Assembly: GCF_019112545.1 (NCBI RefSeq)
Contig: NW_025064918.1
Coordinates: 186,001 to 250,000 of the forward strand
Direction: 5' to 3'
Source of the DNA: Guyanagaster necrorhizus
Lineage: Eukaryota; Basidiomycota; Agaricomycetes; Agaricales; Physalacriaceae
Length of the DNA stretch: 64,000 bases
Shown here: one piece after another, positions 42,781-54,493 of the stretch
Layout of the letters: each line of letters begins with the position of its first letter
Position numbering within the stretch: the first letter of the stretch is position 1
Position numbers and translations under genes: made by a program
Notes under the pieces: generated by a model
Databases searched by the model: none
Seen by the model: the letters and a program-made list of their open reading frames with translations, nothing else
Told to the model about the DNA's origin: nothing

Positions 42781-44193
42781 GTCACATTCAGCGATGCCCA
42801 ACTACCCTGTTTTATTCATTTTCAACGTGTCTTGGTCCGTGTGTTCCGGATCTTGTTTCAGTGGGAATCCCCCTGCCCTTACCTAGGCAATGGTGTCTCT
42901 GGTTCTCGTTCTGAATCGGATATATTGAGATTTGCGGCCTGCTCCCCATCTACGTACCCGCTGAGCTGCAATGGATCTGGTTTTCTACAGTTTCTCTCTA
43001 GAAGCTTAGGCTTGCCAACTTTACTCTTTCGCAACCGATTTCTGTGTGTTTGCTTCGCTGTTATGGTCATATTCCTGGTTCTCTGTTCAGAAACCATTTC
43101 TGCTGGGAATATCCAAAGGGCGAGTTGTCAGGACGTCTGTCGTGCATGTTTGTTTCCATAATATCATCACCATCGGTGCCTCTGGCCAGCGGGGATGTCA
43201 TGTCCTCCGCCATGGAATGGACGGTTTCCACGCTACTGACAAGTACGTGAAGCATGACTATCAGAAAATGACCCTTCATACTGGTATCCAGTTCCGGCCT
43301 CAGCGGATTAATATAGCTCCTGCCGTTTGTTACATCTGGTAAAGTCTTAATTGAAGAATGGGATGGACCATCTCTGGATCGATGAGTATGTTCGAGCCTA
43401 GATTTCCTAATACTCTCTGGTCCCTACTGCTGCAGGATCATCTTCAGTAGCCACCAACGACATGACATACATAATGAATCATGATAGATGAACTACGTAC
43501 AATGCGACATCGGTTCATTACGTCTCAGGATGACATCAATAGGATCGCGGCTCAGATGGATGTGGGGGTGTGGGGCACAAGTGGGGGAAAGGATATAGAG
43601 TGCACTCAGCCAATCCAAAGGAGTAACGGTACCACAGTGCATCGATCTATCCGAAGTGAACACCGGCAAAGCCTCATGGAATATGCTAAGAGAAGAGTCA
43701 CGTTGACGATGTGTTGTTCATGCTTGATCCCGTCCGCTACGAAGCTCAAAAATATCTTGTCATGGGAAGGCGCTTATGTCGGATTAGAAACCAGACAAGA
43801 GTCCACTTGTAGAGGTTCGAATTGAAGCTGTGACGTGGCGCACGGTGGCAGGGCCTGGGCTGCGGGAAGCCGAAGGGTACAGCTTTTCAGACTCGGTAAG
43901 CCTAGCTATCAGTAACAATGATATTTCAACAGGTTCCGCCAATGTTCGTAAGTATTCTACCCTAGATAGGAACTACAAGTAAAAAAAAAAAAGCTGTTAT
44001 ATTCTTTTATACAGATCCTTAGCAGAGCATTTTCTAGCATTCATCCTACAGCCTTTCGTTCTTTCACATCGAAAGCTTGGGGATGTCGCATCCTTAGTAT
44101 GTCTCCTGTTTAGGCCTCGAATCCTGCTCACATATAAACGATATTTCGGATAGCAGCATGACCCTATCAAGCATCTCACCGACTCATAATCAA
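42781..44193. other. Accessory-region DNA, no supported gene
   Basis: Several frames of 60-114 codons, for example 43481-43825 (+), have no recognisable domain. An A12-type run lies near 43981. Normal CpG content argues against the transposon decay seen further left. Confidence 0.4.
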
Positions 44194-44194
44194 G

Positions 44195-45409
44195 CTATGG
44201 ACAGAGTGTCCTAAAATCGACGCCAACACATTTTAGACGTTCTTAGACTTCCCGAATTCAGGAAATGTCGCGTCCATTGGATTCGGCATGGCTGTCAAAC
44301 GTTTTCCAGGCGCCCAAGAGGCGCGGGCCATGGAACTTGTCCGAAATGAAACAGCTATTCCCGTCCCGCCATGTTATCGCTTCACCGACTCAGTTTCTCC
44401 TCACGACCTAGCTATGGCTCTTATCGAGGGACAAACTGTCGCATCTGTGTGGGACAAACTCGGACTTTGAATGCGCTTTCGCATGGCATTACGTACACCA
44501 GTTCCGCAGCATCACTAGTTGAAAATCCTCATTTGTGCAAATTTCCCGGTCCCTTCGGAGGAGCGGGACCGGCAAGATGTACAGGTAGTTTTTTGTTTTG
44601 TTTTCAGCATTTGGTTAACCGCAACAAGTAAGCTAACTACTCAGATGCGGTGGAGGTACAGGTCCTCAGGATCCTCTCTCCCTCTTGTTCCGGTCCCTCC
44701 GGTCTTCCTTCCAAGTTCCCCCGGTGTTTTGGCATGTAATGTGGAGTAGAGTAACGGACATGTATAGTACTTTGCGCCCCCGTGGTGGGGCTAATTGATT
44801 AGTTTGATTCTGCGGTTGGCCGAAGCCGTGGGGTGCTTTGCGAGCATGTTTTGGGTGCCGGCTGGGTTGGTCATGATTTACAGATAGTCTCTTCGACAAT
44901 TCTGGTGCAGGTCCACTCCGATCGTATGCCCGCATGGCGTCGTGGTATCGCAACAGGTTACTTCTTATGCAAAGCTTTCATCCCAACTTCGAAGGTGTTC
45001 GGGATAATAGATCCAATTTTTGACAATACCCGGCCCCTGGTGTTTACTCACCAGGCCTTGCATATACTAAACTTGGTAACTCGAAAAGGACGGGCAGCTT
45101 TGTGTGATAGACTGGGATGCCGCTGGATTTTATCCTGAATGGTCTGAGGGTGCAAATATGAGGGAAGTGTACCGTTTGCACGGGGATAGCGGGTCATGGA
45201 ATAAGTTGAAATCTTGGATCCTTGGAGACTCTAATTCTCGAGGCCAATGGCCTTACGTTGATGCGATTCGATTTTCCCTGGTCTCGATAAGTGCTAATGT
45301 ACCAGAGTTGGTAAGTGGTGTTCTCTCCGTCACTTCTTCCAGTAAATTTCGTCGCAAATTGGCATGGGAAACTTGTAAAAACAATGATAACATTCGAGTG
45401 TCTTATTAA
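44195..45409 (+). pseudogene. Aminoglycoside phosphotransferase-like kinase, pseudogene 1
   Basis: Pieces in several frames follow the order of fungal APH-like small-molecule kinases: GFGMAVKRFPGAQEARAMEL, NETAIPVPPCYRFTDS, ALIEGQTVASVWDKLGL then a stop, then LVFTHQALHILNLVTRKG at the place of the catalytic HGDLHxxN loop, IDWDAAGFYPEWSEGANMRE, and a C-terminal block WPYVDAIRFSLVSIS. The HGD of the catalytic loop has become HQA, and frames shift near 44470, 44590-44640 and 45100. Some breaks could be introns, but the loss of the catalytic Asp argues for a dead gene. Confidence 0.7.
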
Positions 45410-45688
45410 ATATACGGTACGAGTGACGTGTTTGTATTATATGCTGGCCATGGCGAACGGTTCCATGTTTCTAAACTTGCTCAGAGTTCGTCTAGACTTT
45501 TAATGGCAGTAGGTTCCACAACAGTGTTTCTACATAGCCAAAGCCGATCACAGATTATGCATGATTTCAATGGCGACACTGCGCCTAAGGGGATGAAGCA
45601 ACTATACTATTACAATTCGCAAGTAACGGAGTCTTGTCGTTATGGTACATTCTGTAAGATACCAATTGGAACTTAGTGAGTGGAAAAC

Positions 45689-46295
45689 TCAATTATAGAA
45701 AGCGCCTTCTACACGAGGATGGATGAAAGCGGCAACGCCAACCTCTCTGCACTTGGCTTGTTCCCATGCCTCAAACTGCACGGTAGTACCACGCGGAACA
45801 TACCCGTACACCTCCAGATCACCGAGGATGATAGCACACCAATGTCTGCATCCCATACCACCATTGAATCTGCATTCTGATGAATGACGAAATCGATCGA
45901 CATGTAACGACGCACCGATATTGGTCTCTCTTGAGAGTGTTGAATACTACGTTGCAGATCTTCCATACCTTTGTTGACGTCTGGAGTTTGACTTCGAAGG
46001 CGCCGGTGGATGGGGGAATTTGTCCGGGCGAGGTGTTTTGGGATTTGGCCCAGAGGTATGTCTTGAAATCAACGGCGACGCGAGCCCTGTCGGGATCAAG
46101 GGCCTCGTAGGTGGGATTACAATCGAAGCTAACGCTGCAGTCTAGCGCACGATTGTAGATGAAAGCCCGGAAATGATATATATGCCCATTGCTGGTGCCG
46201 ACGATGGCGATACCATCGACTTCGAGAGTAGCCAAGTGAGCTTGAAGGTTGGGAGTAGATTGGATAGATGTACGGTTTGGGAGAGCATATGACAT
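45689..46295 (-). CDS. DUF7770-like protein, third copy
   Basis: Begins MSYALPNRTSIQSTPNLQAH (start 46295; the frame stays open further upstream but the other copies begin here). An intron with GTGCGTCG..ATGCAG ends joins KRDQY to RFNGGMGCRHWCAIILGDLE. The protein ends HPRVEGAFYN with TGA at 45689-45691. Without the intron the frame shifts, so splicing is required. Intron position and sequence context match the copy at 40653-41264. Function is unknown; the gene is apparently intact. Confidence 0.78.
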
Positions 46296-48043
46296 TATAG
46301 CCGTAAATTTGTAGTCAGCAGGAAAAAGACGGGATGAAGTAGCTCTAACCTGTTGGAGGTCCAAGGAGTCGACGATGGGGAAGGAGGGGTTTATATAATG
46401 GTTATACCTTCGATTGCATGGGAGAGAAAAAAAACATACCAGTTTGACGCCCAGGTTACATCTAGTACAGACGTACATAAGGTACAGGGTCATGAAACCG
46501 ATGCTCGTAAAGCCGGATTGATCGAAATTGAGTTCAGACATAAATAATATGTTTGCTTGACAGCACTTCCGGAATTCCGAACATGAGAAAGGCGTGAATT
46601 GATACGCGCCACTTCGCCCATCGAGTTCTGTGACTCAAGAAAAGTGAAGATCAAATCAGCTGGTGTGCAAATCAGCTATTGATGCAAGCACAAGTGAAGG
46701 ACTCGTTCAGTTGCCTTCCTTGGATCAAGATTTGTGTTCGAAACAAACTTTACGTCCTTGATGATTCGGAGTGGTGAGTCATGGCACTAGGCGCAGGCAC
46801 AGATATTATGACGGCTAGGATATGTTTTATGTTCAACTTTTCAATTCCATCTCACGGTGTAAATTACCATCACCATACCTCGGGTGCTGTTTAAAGCTGA
46901 TATCCAATCATGTGAAGCGGAATACTAATGTATCCCCATACCGTCAGAGTGGCAGGTTGTGCAGGATTCCAGTGCGTAACTCCCGCTGTTCTTGAGCCTT
47001 CACACATACCAGCGCAATATATCTTGCCCCGGAATATCAATGTGAGCAATCAGGCGTGAACGGGAAAAGAACAGGAAATTATTGATGTCGCGTATCAGAG
47101 AGGAGTACCCACATTCGTCGCGATGCGGGTCCTTCGCCTTTTCACAATTTCGTCTGATATGGGGACCAGTCTTCGGTTCCGCGGCAGAGGCTACACTAGA
47201 GGAACCATGGATAGGAATAGTGAACTATCGTTGATCGCCGAACACTGCTCGGTGGCAGGGAATGAATAAGAACTTGAAGCGTCGGGAAGACATGACTTAA
47301 GGGGGAGTTGTCATTGAACAGTGTTATTGGGGCGGACATATGTTGGCAGTCACACATGGAGAAGCCTTGATGAGGCTAGGCTAGCAAGACATTGTAGATC
47401 TTTCTTTTACTCCGCCTCTTGAGCATGGTCCCTCAGCAGACTTCAAGTTGAAATACAAGTGCTGAAGATGGATTTTACGGATGATATTTGGTATGAATTG
47501 ACAGTCTCCGTCAGGAACCAGTGCGCAAAAGATAGGGTTCAGTACCTATGCTAATGTAGAGTGCTGATTAAAGAGGCCTGAAGAGGTCTAGCATGTCCGA
47601 AAAAATTGAAGATGCCAAGAAGATGCAGAATCAAGACAGAACTTAGCAGATGAACCAGGCGTCATGAACTCCTAGGCTACAGAATTAGCTGCATCAAGAA
47701 TCGCGAAGGAGTCTGGTTGCCGGGTTCCGGCTGTTAGTTAGAATTCGGGCTCAGCCGGCTAGTGCCGTATCTGTCGTAGCAGTGTCCAACAAGTGTCTAC
47801 AAAGATGTCCGTAAATTCCGTGGATTACTGGGTTAGAAGTCATCATGCTCAAATGTTCCATGATATAGGTCCCTAATGGAGTCTATTCTGGCGTTTATTC
47901 TCCAGCCAATCATCCTCTCTGAGCGGGGTGGCGACACCTTAGCAGTGCATTCCCAGTCTGCAATTCTGTTCTTTGCTCATACGTCCTTCTTGTTACTTTA
48001 GAGTTAGAAAAATCCTGTAGAACATCTGAACTTCTCGGACATA
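46296..48043. other. Intergenic, no supported gene
   Basis: 1.7 kb of normal-CpG DNA with no frame of recognised family. The first 80 bases after the DUF7770-like start resemble the upstream region of the other copies. Confidence 0.4.
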
Positions 48044-48840
48044 ATGAAGCTTTGGGACGACTCGATCAAAATCGATGCTGACACCTTCATAACCCTCACC
48101 GGTCGCACAAACATCGGGAGAATTGCACCTCCATTGGCTTCGACACTGTCGTCAAAATCTAGGCACCAGTCCAAGAGTATCGAGCCATGGAACTAGTCCG
48201 TCGAGCCCAGTTCCTGCATGCTATGGCTTCGAAGGAAAGACCAGATGACGGTGTAACAGTTGACTCTGTGGGACCGACTCGGGCTATGGATCCGGATCTG
48301 TATCGTGGTATCGCTCTGACATTACATGCACCAGCTTCGGAGGATACCCTACCGGAATCCCCAGCTATGTCGCTTTCCAGGTCCTCTCGGGCTGTGGAAC
48401 CGCTTCTTCACCGATCCTGCTGGGCCATTCCGGTTTTATGCTCATATGGCAGCGTGGTACCGAAACAGGCTGCTTGTTATGCAGATCTACTGTCCCCTTA
48501 ATGAGGAATCTAAGAAAGCAGATCCCTACTTTGACGACAGTAAACCGTTGGTATTTACCCACTAGGACTTGCACATGCGGAACTTGATGCCGGGGAAAAA
48601 TAGGCGGCTCTGCGTGATTGACCGGGCTGAAGCGGGGTTCTATCCTCAGTGGTTTGAAGGGCATTAACATGAAGCAGTTTTTCCGCGAACAGGGGGATAG
48701 TGGAAAATAGAATAGACTGGGCCCGCGGATCTTTGGAGACTATGAGAGTCGGGGACAGTATCCTTACATTGAAGCTATTCGACATGCACTTGTCATGTTG
48801 AGGAACGAGATAATAGATCTGGTAAACCAGCTTATTCGTT
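48044..48840 (+). pseudogene. Aminoglycoside phosphotransferase-like kinase, pseudogene 2
   Basis: Starts MKLWDDSIKIDADTF, like pseudogene 1. Fragments in shifting frames include MHQLRRIPYRNPQLCRFPGP, RFYAHMAAWYRNRLLVMQIY, DPYFDDSKPLVFTH, then TAG in place of the Gly codon of the HGDLH loop, DLHMRNLMPGKNRRLCVIDR and EAGFYPQWFEG. A stop in the catalytic loop plus frameshifts make it non-functional. Family members phosphorylate small molecules; the substrate of the parent gene is unknown. Confidence 0.75.
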
Positions 48841-49795
48841 GCTATCCTCTCCCGGAGTAACTTCGTCGAAGGTGAGCATGGATAAGTCGCGTATAGCCGT
48901 GACTGGTACTCCTTGTTCAACTTCCTTATGTCTTTACCTGGCTGGCATCAGTAATGGTCACATTCTCGCTTGGAGGCTGCTATGTACGGACTACCTGTGG
49001 TCTTGTCTCCCCAGACTAGTGTTTTCTTTCATCGACAATGTTACGCTTTCACGTCTATTTACGTCTCCCTGTCAATCTATTTCGAACCTCGCTCGATTGA
49101 TCATCAGGATGTATAGTCCTATTCTTGGCAGTCATTATTTATAGCCACTGTGGACCCGCTCATCAGAATGAGCCCAGATTCCGTAGAAACGGAAGACCCA
49201 CATATCTCCGAAACATAAAGGTCCTCATCTACAATCCCGTTACCAGCCAAAGCATTTTCTGGTGAGGATCTCTTAAAGAGTTAGCCGCGGCCGCCGTTGC
49301 AATGTTAACAGATATTCTTCTTCTTAGAGCAGAAGACTACTAGCTTTTCATTGGGCCTGTTTTCAACCAGACTGCGCACCCACCTGTCTGAAAATGGAGC
49401 AACTCGTTTATCTATCCGACCTCCGCCAAAAATCGGTAGCAGATTTCTGTTTTTTCTTCCCATTTAGAATACTGGCGGAGGGTTTTTAGGACTGGACAGC
49501 CATCTGCTCCATTGTGAAAGTTAAAGACGCCGAAGGGCATTATGGACTTGAGTCACCTGCATAGATCGTACCTACGCGGTCAACGTGCTTGTGCATTGAA
49601 CACCAATGAACAGCCGCATTGCTCGCTTCGCAATTGTTTCTGTGAGAAATAAATCAGTAGAAGCGCACATGCGCTAACGCCACGATATGACTGGTCAACA
49701 TCCACCATCATAGAAGGAAAAATAGAACATATCCTGGCGTATATAATGCAGTAGAAACTTGCAGTCTTCCTTCCACCGAGCGGCGAAAATCCAAC
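48841..49795. other. Intergenic, 5' side of the secreted nuclease-fold gene
   Basis: No coding family was recognised. A TATATAATG stretch at about 49739-49747, roughly 50 bp before the start codon, could serve as a core promoter. Confidence 0.4.
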
Positions 49796-51102
49796 ATGTC
49801 CACGTGCACTATGTCGGCCCGCTGGTTCCGCAGCTTGGTATTCCTCCTCGTTAACTTCACTCTCCTCTCGCTCTCGCAAGACATGTCTACCGACAGTACT
49901 CCCACCAGCTTGCGTTTTTCCACGTACAATCTCCGATATGATTCGATGCCTGACAACATTACCGTGGCGGAATCGATCGCTGCTTTGCCCGATCCCCTTG
50001 TGCAGGAGACGTTTTTGGCGTTGTCGGGGGAGCAGCCGTGGAGTGCAAGGAGGCTGCGCGTTTCGGAACATATATTGAGTGAGGATACCGTCATCTCTGG
50101 ATTCCAGGAGGCACTGGTGAGGCAAGTAACAGACTTGGCGGAGCTTTTTGGTGATGACTGGGATTGGGTAAGACTTTATTTTTGTAGTGTTGTGTTTGGC
50201 TGACATGTCAGTAGGTTGGTGTTGGACGCGACGATGGGGTGGCGGCTGGGGAGTTTAGTCCTTTGTTCTACAAGAAGTGAGTCTAGGAAAGACAGAAGAG
50301 ATGATCTGTACTCATCAGGATACTAAGGTCTGCCGTCAAACTGATTTCGAATGATACCTTTTGGCTCTCGTATGTTCATCGTCTTCTGTTCGTAACCTTG
50401 GCTTATGTTTGACAGATTGACTCCCTTCGAACCCTCCAAATACCCTGGAGCAGGCTCGTTCCGAATATGTACTGTGGCAAACTTCAGCTTGACAACGGAC
50501 GCCAAGACAACGTTCACGGTATTGAACACGCATCTCGATGACCAATCGGATATGCAGCGGAGAGTCGGGGCGTCCTTGATCTTGACGAGAGCGCGGTATG
50601 AAGCCGTGAAGACGCGTAGCCCGGTGTTTGTTACAGGCGATTTCAACAGGTAAGTGGGATATTCCGAGGCTGTCAGAGCGCGTCAGTGACTTTGAATATA
50701 GTCCTTCGACGGGTAATAGTTCTGGTGCCTATGAAATCATCACTGGAGCAAGCGCACCCGTTGCTATTAACGCGACATTTGCAGCAAAGTACGACGTCGG
50801 GAATCAGCTGTCTGATTTCAAGATGCTCGACTTTCGGGGTCAGGCGCCGAGACAGTATGTCTCTAATAATTTTGCGACATACACCGGGTTCAATTTACCG
50901 ACTGACACCTCTGATTGGGAGAGAATCGATTTCATCTTTGGAGGAAGTAACTTGGGGTGGTGGGTGACTTTCCGTTCCAGAATTGATAATTTGGTTAATG
51001 TTTCGCAGGACGTCGGACGCGTACAAAGTTGGAAGTTCGCTGTCGGATGATGGAACTTTGGCGAGCGATCATCGGCCTGTGTTCGCAGATGTAACTATCT
51101 GA
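49796..51102 (+). CDS. Secreted endonuclease/exonuclease/phosphatase-fold protein
   Basis: The N-terminus MSTCTMSARWFRSLVFLLVN with FTLLSLS is a signal peptide. Metal-dependent EEP-fold motifs occur in order: FSTYNLRYDS, ISGFQEAL with the catalytic Glu, VGVGRDDGVAAGEFSPLFYK after an intron at about 50169-50214, TVLNTHLDDQSDMQRR, SPVFVTGDFN, ERIDFIFGG and, in the last exon, ASDHRPVFADV. The stop is TGA at 51100-51102. Introns also lie near 50279-50321, 50371-50416, 50651-50700 and 50963-51010. All usual catalytic positions are present, so the gene looks active despite its decayed surroundings. Substrate (nucleic acid, phosphoinositide or other phosphodiester) cannot be told. Confidence 0.88.
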
Positions 51103-51673
51103 ACTGACCCTGTGATGATACGATGAAAAATGTGACGGTCTATAGCGTTAATCTGATTGGACTTTGATACTAGGATATTGTGATGGCGGAGAGAGATATG
51201 TGCCGTGATGGCCCATTTTCCTGGCGAAATCAGGATACAGGAAACATACTATTGCTAGTATGCCTCTTTGAGGGAAGAAAGAGATCCTCTGAGCCCTCGC
51301 TCGTAGGCATGGTTGAGGGAGGGAAGGAAGATTGGGAGCGGGAGGGCGGCGTTCGACGCGTTCTGGAAGGGGCTATGACGCGTCGAACCAGCAACGACGC
51401 ATCGACCAGCAATAATGACGCACCGTCGCCGAAGTGATGCCGAAGCAGCCGAGTTGCAGTAGGCCACAGCAAGACGTAATTGGGTGACAGCGTGAACGAC
51501 ATGGCTCTGACGTCAAACTTGCTTGCTGAGGATATGATGAAATACTAGCTGTAAGCTCGCCTATGCTAGCAAATAGCGTGCTCTCCTTAATTCTCATAAT
51601 ACACTATTGATTTGCTATAATACAGTCCTGACTGAGAAGGAGGATGTTTACTCTTCTGAATCTTTCACTCTTG
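51103..51673. other. Intergenic between convergent genes
   Basis: Contains a short (CGACGC/CAGCAA)-rich stretch near 51375-51430. I see nothing else. Confidence 0.4.
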
Positions 51674-52221
51674 TCACTCTTTCAGAAAATACCAATGGAA
51701 TACACGATGCATGATGAGGAACGACCAAATCATTCTGATTTGCACAGTTCCTAACATGTGTGTGAAGATGTGCTGAGAATCTTTAGAAAAAACACGCACT
51801 GGTTCATCCCTGAGGTACGCAACGCAATCTGATGATTGGTCCATGTCCGAGTCAGCCGTACTGGAATGGGTGGCTGTCTCCAGCGAAGAATCTCTGTCGC
51901 GGTTCTCCGCCTCCAGGCATTCGTACATGCAGAACAGGCCTTGTATCAAGTTGTTCGCCTCTTGCACCTGCAGAGCAAATCATTAGGCACCGAGCGAGAA
52001 GCAAAAGTGCTGATCCATACCGTCTGTGGCGTTGGCAACTCCGCGCGGAGCCTCAGCACATCACGTCGCAGGTCTGCATTCTCCGACAACAGCGTCGTCG
52101 CTCCATTCCGCAAGACCTGTACTTCTTTCCTCAGGTTGTTGACTTCGATTTCGAGTGAGATGCATTTGTCTTGGAGGTGGGTGATGAAATGGGTGGGTTT
52201 GGTATTGCGATTTCGAGCCAT
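51674..52221 (-). CDS. Small coiled-coil hypothetical protein
   Basis: Exon 1 starts MARNRNTKPTHFITHLQDKC and continues with Leu/Val heptads (LEIEVNNLRKEVQVLRN, LLSENADLRRDVLRLRAEL), a coiled coil. An intron (about 51969-52022, GTATGG..TGCAG) joins PTPQT to VQEANNLIQGLFCMYECLEA, then an acidic Ser-rich stretch, with a stop at 51674. It is shaped like the zipper part of bZIP proteins but no basic region is seen ahead of it. It is probably real because splicing keeps the frame; function is unknown. Confidence 0.6.
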
Positions 52222-52813
52222 GAGGTAGAAGGGTACTGTTGGGAGCTTTTAATATCTTCTTGGACCCCAATCGATGCATGGGAGAGGTACTGCCATTCCT
52301 ATACTCAGGTGAGAATTCTAGGAATGACTCATGGCGGCGGCGTTTGTGGCGTTAAACTTTGGGTACTGATATCCCCACATAACATTAGCCAGGCAGAAGA
52401 TTGGGTGATAGAAGGGAATCATGGAAAGGGGTGATAAGACCAATATATTAGCCTGACTGAGCATGTTGAAGGAGACAGAAACACGAGTTCGGCAACAGGA
52501 GGAGAAAGCGACACCACTGCAAATCCAGGAACCCATCAGCTATATCTTGAGGATTTGGACAAGACATGGGAGAATAGTTGTGAACTGGTTGGAGCACCAC
52601 AGACTCAATACGGTGAGCTCGGGTGCTTCCAGGCACACAGGTGAAGAAGTCCTGACTACAGTTGCCTTCCTTATAACCCATAGTGATCAGTGGAACCTCA
52701 GAGCTATGGGTTATGAGAGAGTATGTGATTAGAGGGAGGTTATTGTAGGTCAATTCTGAGGCCCTCAGAGAGGCTTATATTTCATTTAATAGGCTTACAA
52801 TATATCGTACTTG
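52222..52813. other. Transition into the right transposon island
   Basis: CpG is present up to about 52625 and almost absent afterwards. No gene was recognised. The outer end of the pogo element should lie here, but I could not identify its terminal repeat. Confidence 0.45.
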
Positions 52814-53806
52814 TTATTTAAAAGTGAAATAGCTAGTAATCTGGCTGTCCTGAAGTGGTTTAGCCTCTTCAAGCCTCATTTTCATCCAAATGAAGCTAAA
52901 ACACTTTCCAAATTCTGAGCAAATGGATCATCCATGCTCTTGATGTATTTCTGAATAGTTATGACAGCTCAAAGAGCCTCATGGTGACTAGAGTGAGGTT
53001 CCAACAGTGAATTGTCATCTGGATCAACATCTTCATTTTCATCAATGGTTTCATCTGTACTCTGCAACATCATCACTGCATCAAAGATGTCTTTGTCCAT
53101 TGTCTCTTCTTTCATATTGAAATTTTCAATGGTTATGCACTGAAGCTCATCTTCAGGAACAATGTGTGCTGAGAAATTGTCTTGTAACAGCAAGATATTT
53201 CTTCTTTTCATTCAGAGCTCTATATCCTATTGCAGTATCCATTCCTGACAGAGAGAGACTGTCATCCAGGCTTTTGAATTACTGCAGTAGTAAAAGCCTA
53301 GCTGTATGCTTGACTCTTTTTGAAAGGAATGAGGTTTATGGGCTTTTTCAATAATGAAAGCTTTTTTCTTATCAGAGCTATTGGCATTTACAGTGAATGC
53401 ATATGTCAAGTGAACCTTGCTTTTCTTGACATCAGAATGCTTTCTATCTGTGAGCCTATGGTCAGAAGGCATACTGCATTTCATTTTGATCAGAAATTTT
53501 TATGCAAAACCAATTTAAGTCAGCACTCATCTATGAAACAAGCCTATTTCATCCATATCACAAAGCTTGTATTCAATTAGAATTGCCTTGATATGCTCTC
53601 ATTCTGCTTCCACAGTAAGATCAGCAGACTCAGCCTCACCATATCATTTGAAATTCTTCAGATTGTTCTAAGCCTTAAATCATGTTAACCACCTCCCACT
53701 CAAGTTTATTCTCTCATCCTCTGGTATCCTCTCAAATCTGCAAAAGCTTTCCACTTTTGGCATAAGACTTCATCTGTCAGCAGGAGACCATCAGCTATTG
53801 CCTTTG
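52814..53806 (-). pseudogene. Pogo/Tigger-type transposase, C-terminal part
   Basis: The minus strand holds the CENP-B-like DNA-binding segment (AIADGLLLTDEVL, LSGRWLTRFKARN), then DMDEMGLFHR at the first catalytic Asp, SKVHLTYAFTVNANSSDKK, AHKPHSFQKES, the second-Asp block RRNILLLQDNFSAHIVP, and a C-terminal tail MRLEEAKPLQDSQITSYFTF with TAA at 52814-52816. Several stops and at least one frameshift are present. CpG is nearly absent. The N-terminal part lies at 62309-62634, displaced by Gypsy-2. Confidence 0.85.
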
Positions 53807-54325
53807 TGTTACAATTTTCTTTATTTTCTTTTCTTTTTCCTCAGAAATGACCCCTATCTCTGCTTAGTCAGGGTGCTTAGGCTAGCACTTAGGACTGTGG
53901 GAATGCTTAGCTCAGCAACCCAGTTGGTCCTCATCTTATCATGCTGCTGTGTGCTGTGAAGAGAGAGACAATACTCCTTTTGTTCTTCAACTGTGGCATA
54001 GCAGTAACAGCACAACAGCAAGACAACAGCCTTTGTGGAGAGCCTGGCAACAGCAGGAGTAACAGCTCTACAGCAGAACAATATCTTTTGTGAACATTTA
54101 TTTATAGCATGATAACAGAACAGTATTTAAGTAGCATAGCTCTCACTGTAATACCCCAGCTTCAAGCTAAAGTTTATTCTCTACCATTCTATCTTGAGCG
54201 ACTTGCAAATGCCTTGACCACACACCTCTGTTAACACATCAGTGAACTCAGTCAGTCTAACCTGAAGTGTGAGGTTCTGAACTGTTTATCATGTGTTAAT
54301 AGCCACATGGAGTTTGGGCTTAACA
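53807..54325 (+). repeat. 5' LTR of Gypsy-2
   Basis: TGTTACAATTTTC..GGGCTTAACA, 519 bp. It contains a pyrimidine-rich start and a likely TATA region (AGTATTTAAGTAG, about 54121-54133). Confidence 0.92.
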
Positions 54326-54493
54326 ATTAGCTCGAAGCTTCTTGCTTCCCTTTCTCAGGCCCAACCATGCTGAGAAACTGAATGCTCTCTGCCTTAAATC
54401 CATCTGACCCGAACTTTACTCATGAGTTCTTTGAACTCTTGGCTTCTATCATTGGAATCTTGATCGGTTTATTGATGATCATACAGCTGTACC

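Noticed and set aside
51946..52221. Call of a bZIP transcription factor
   Set aside because: Leucine heptads are present but no basic DNA-binding region precedes them.
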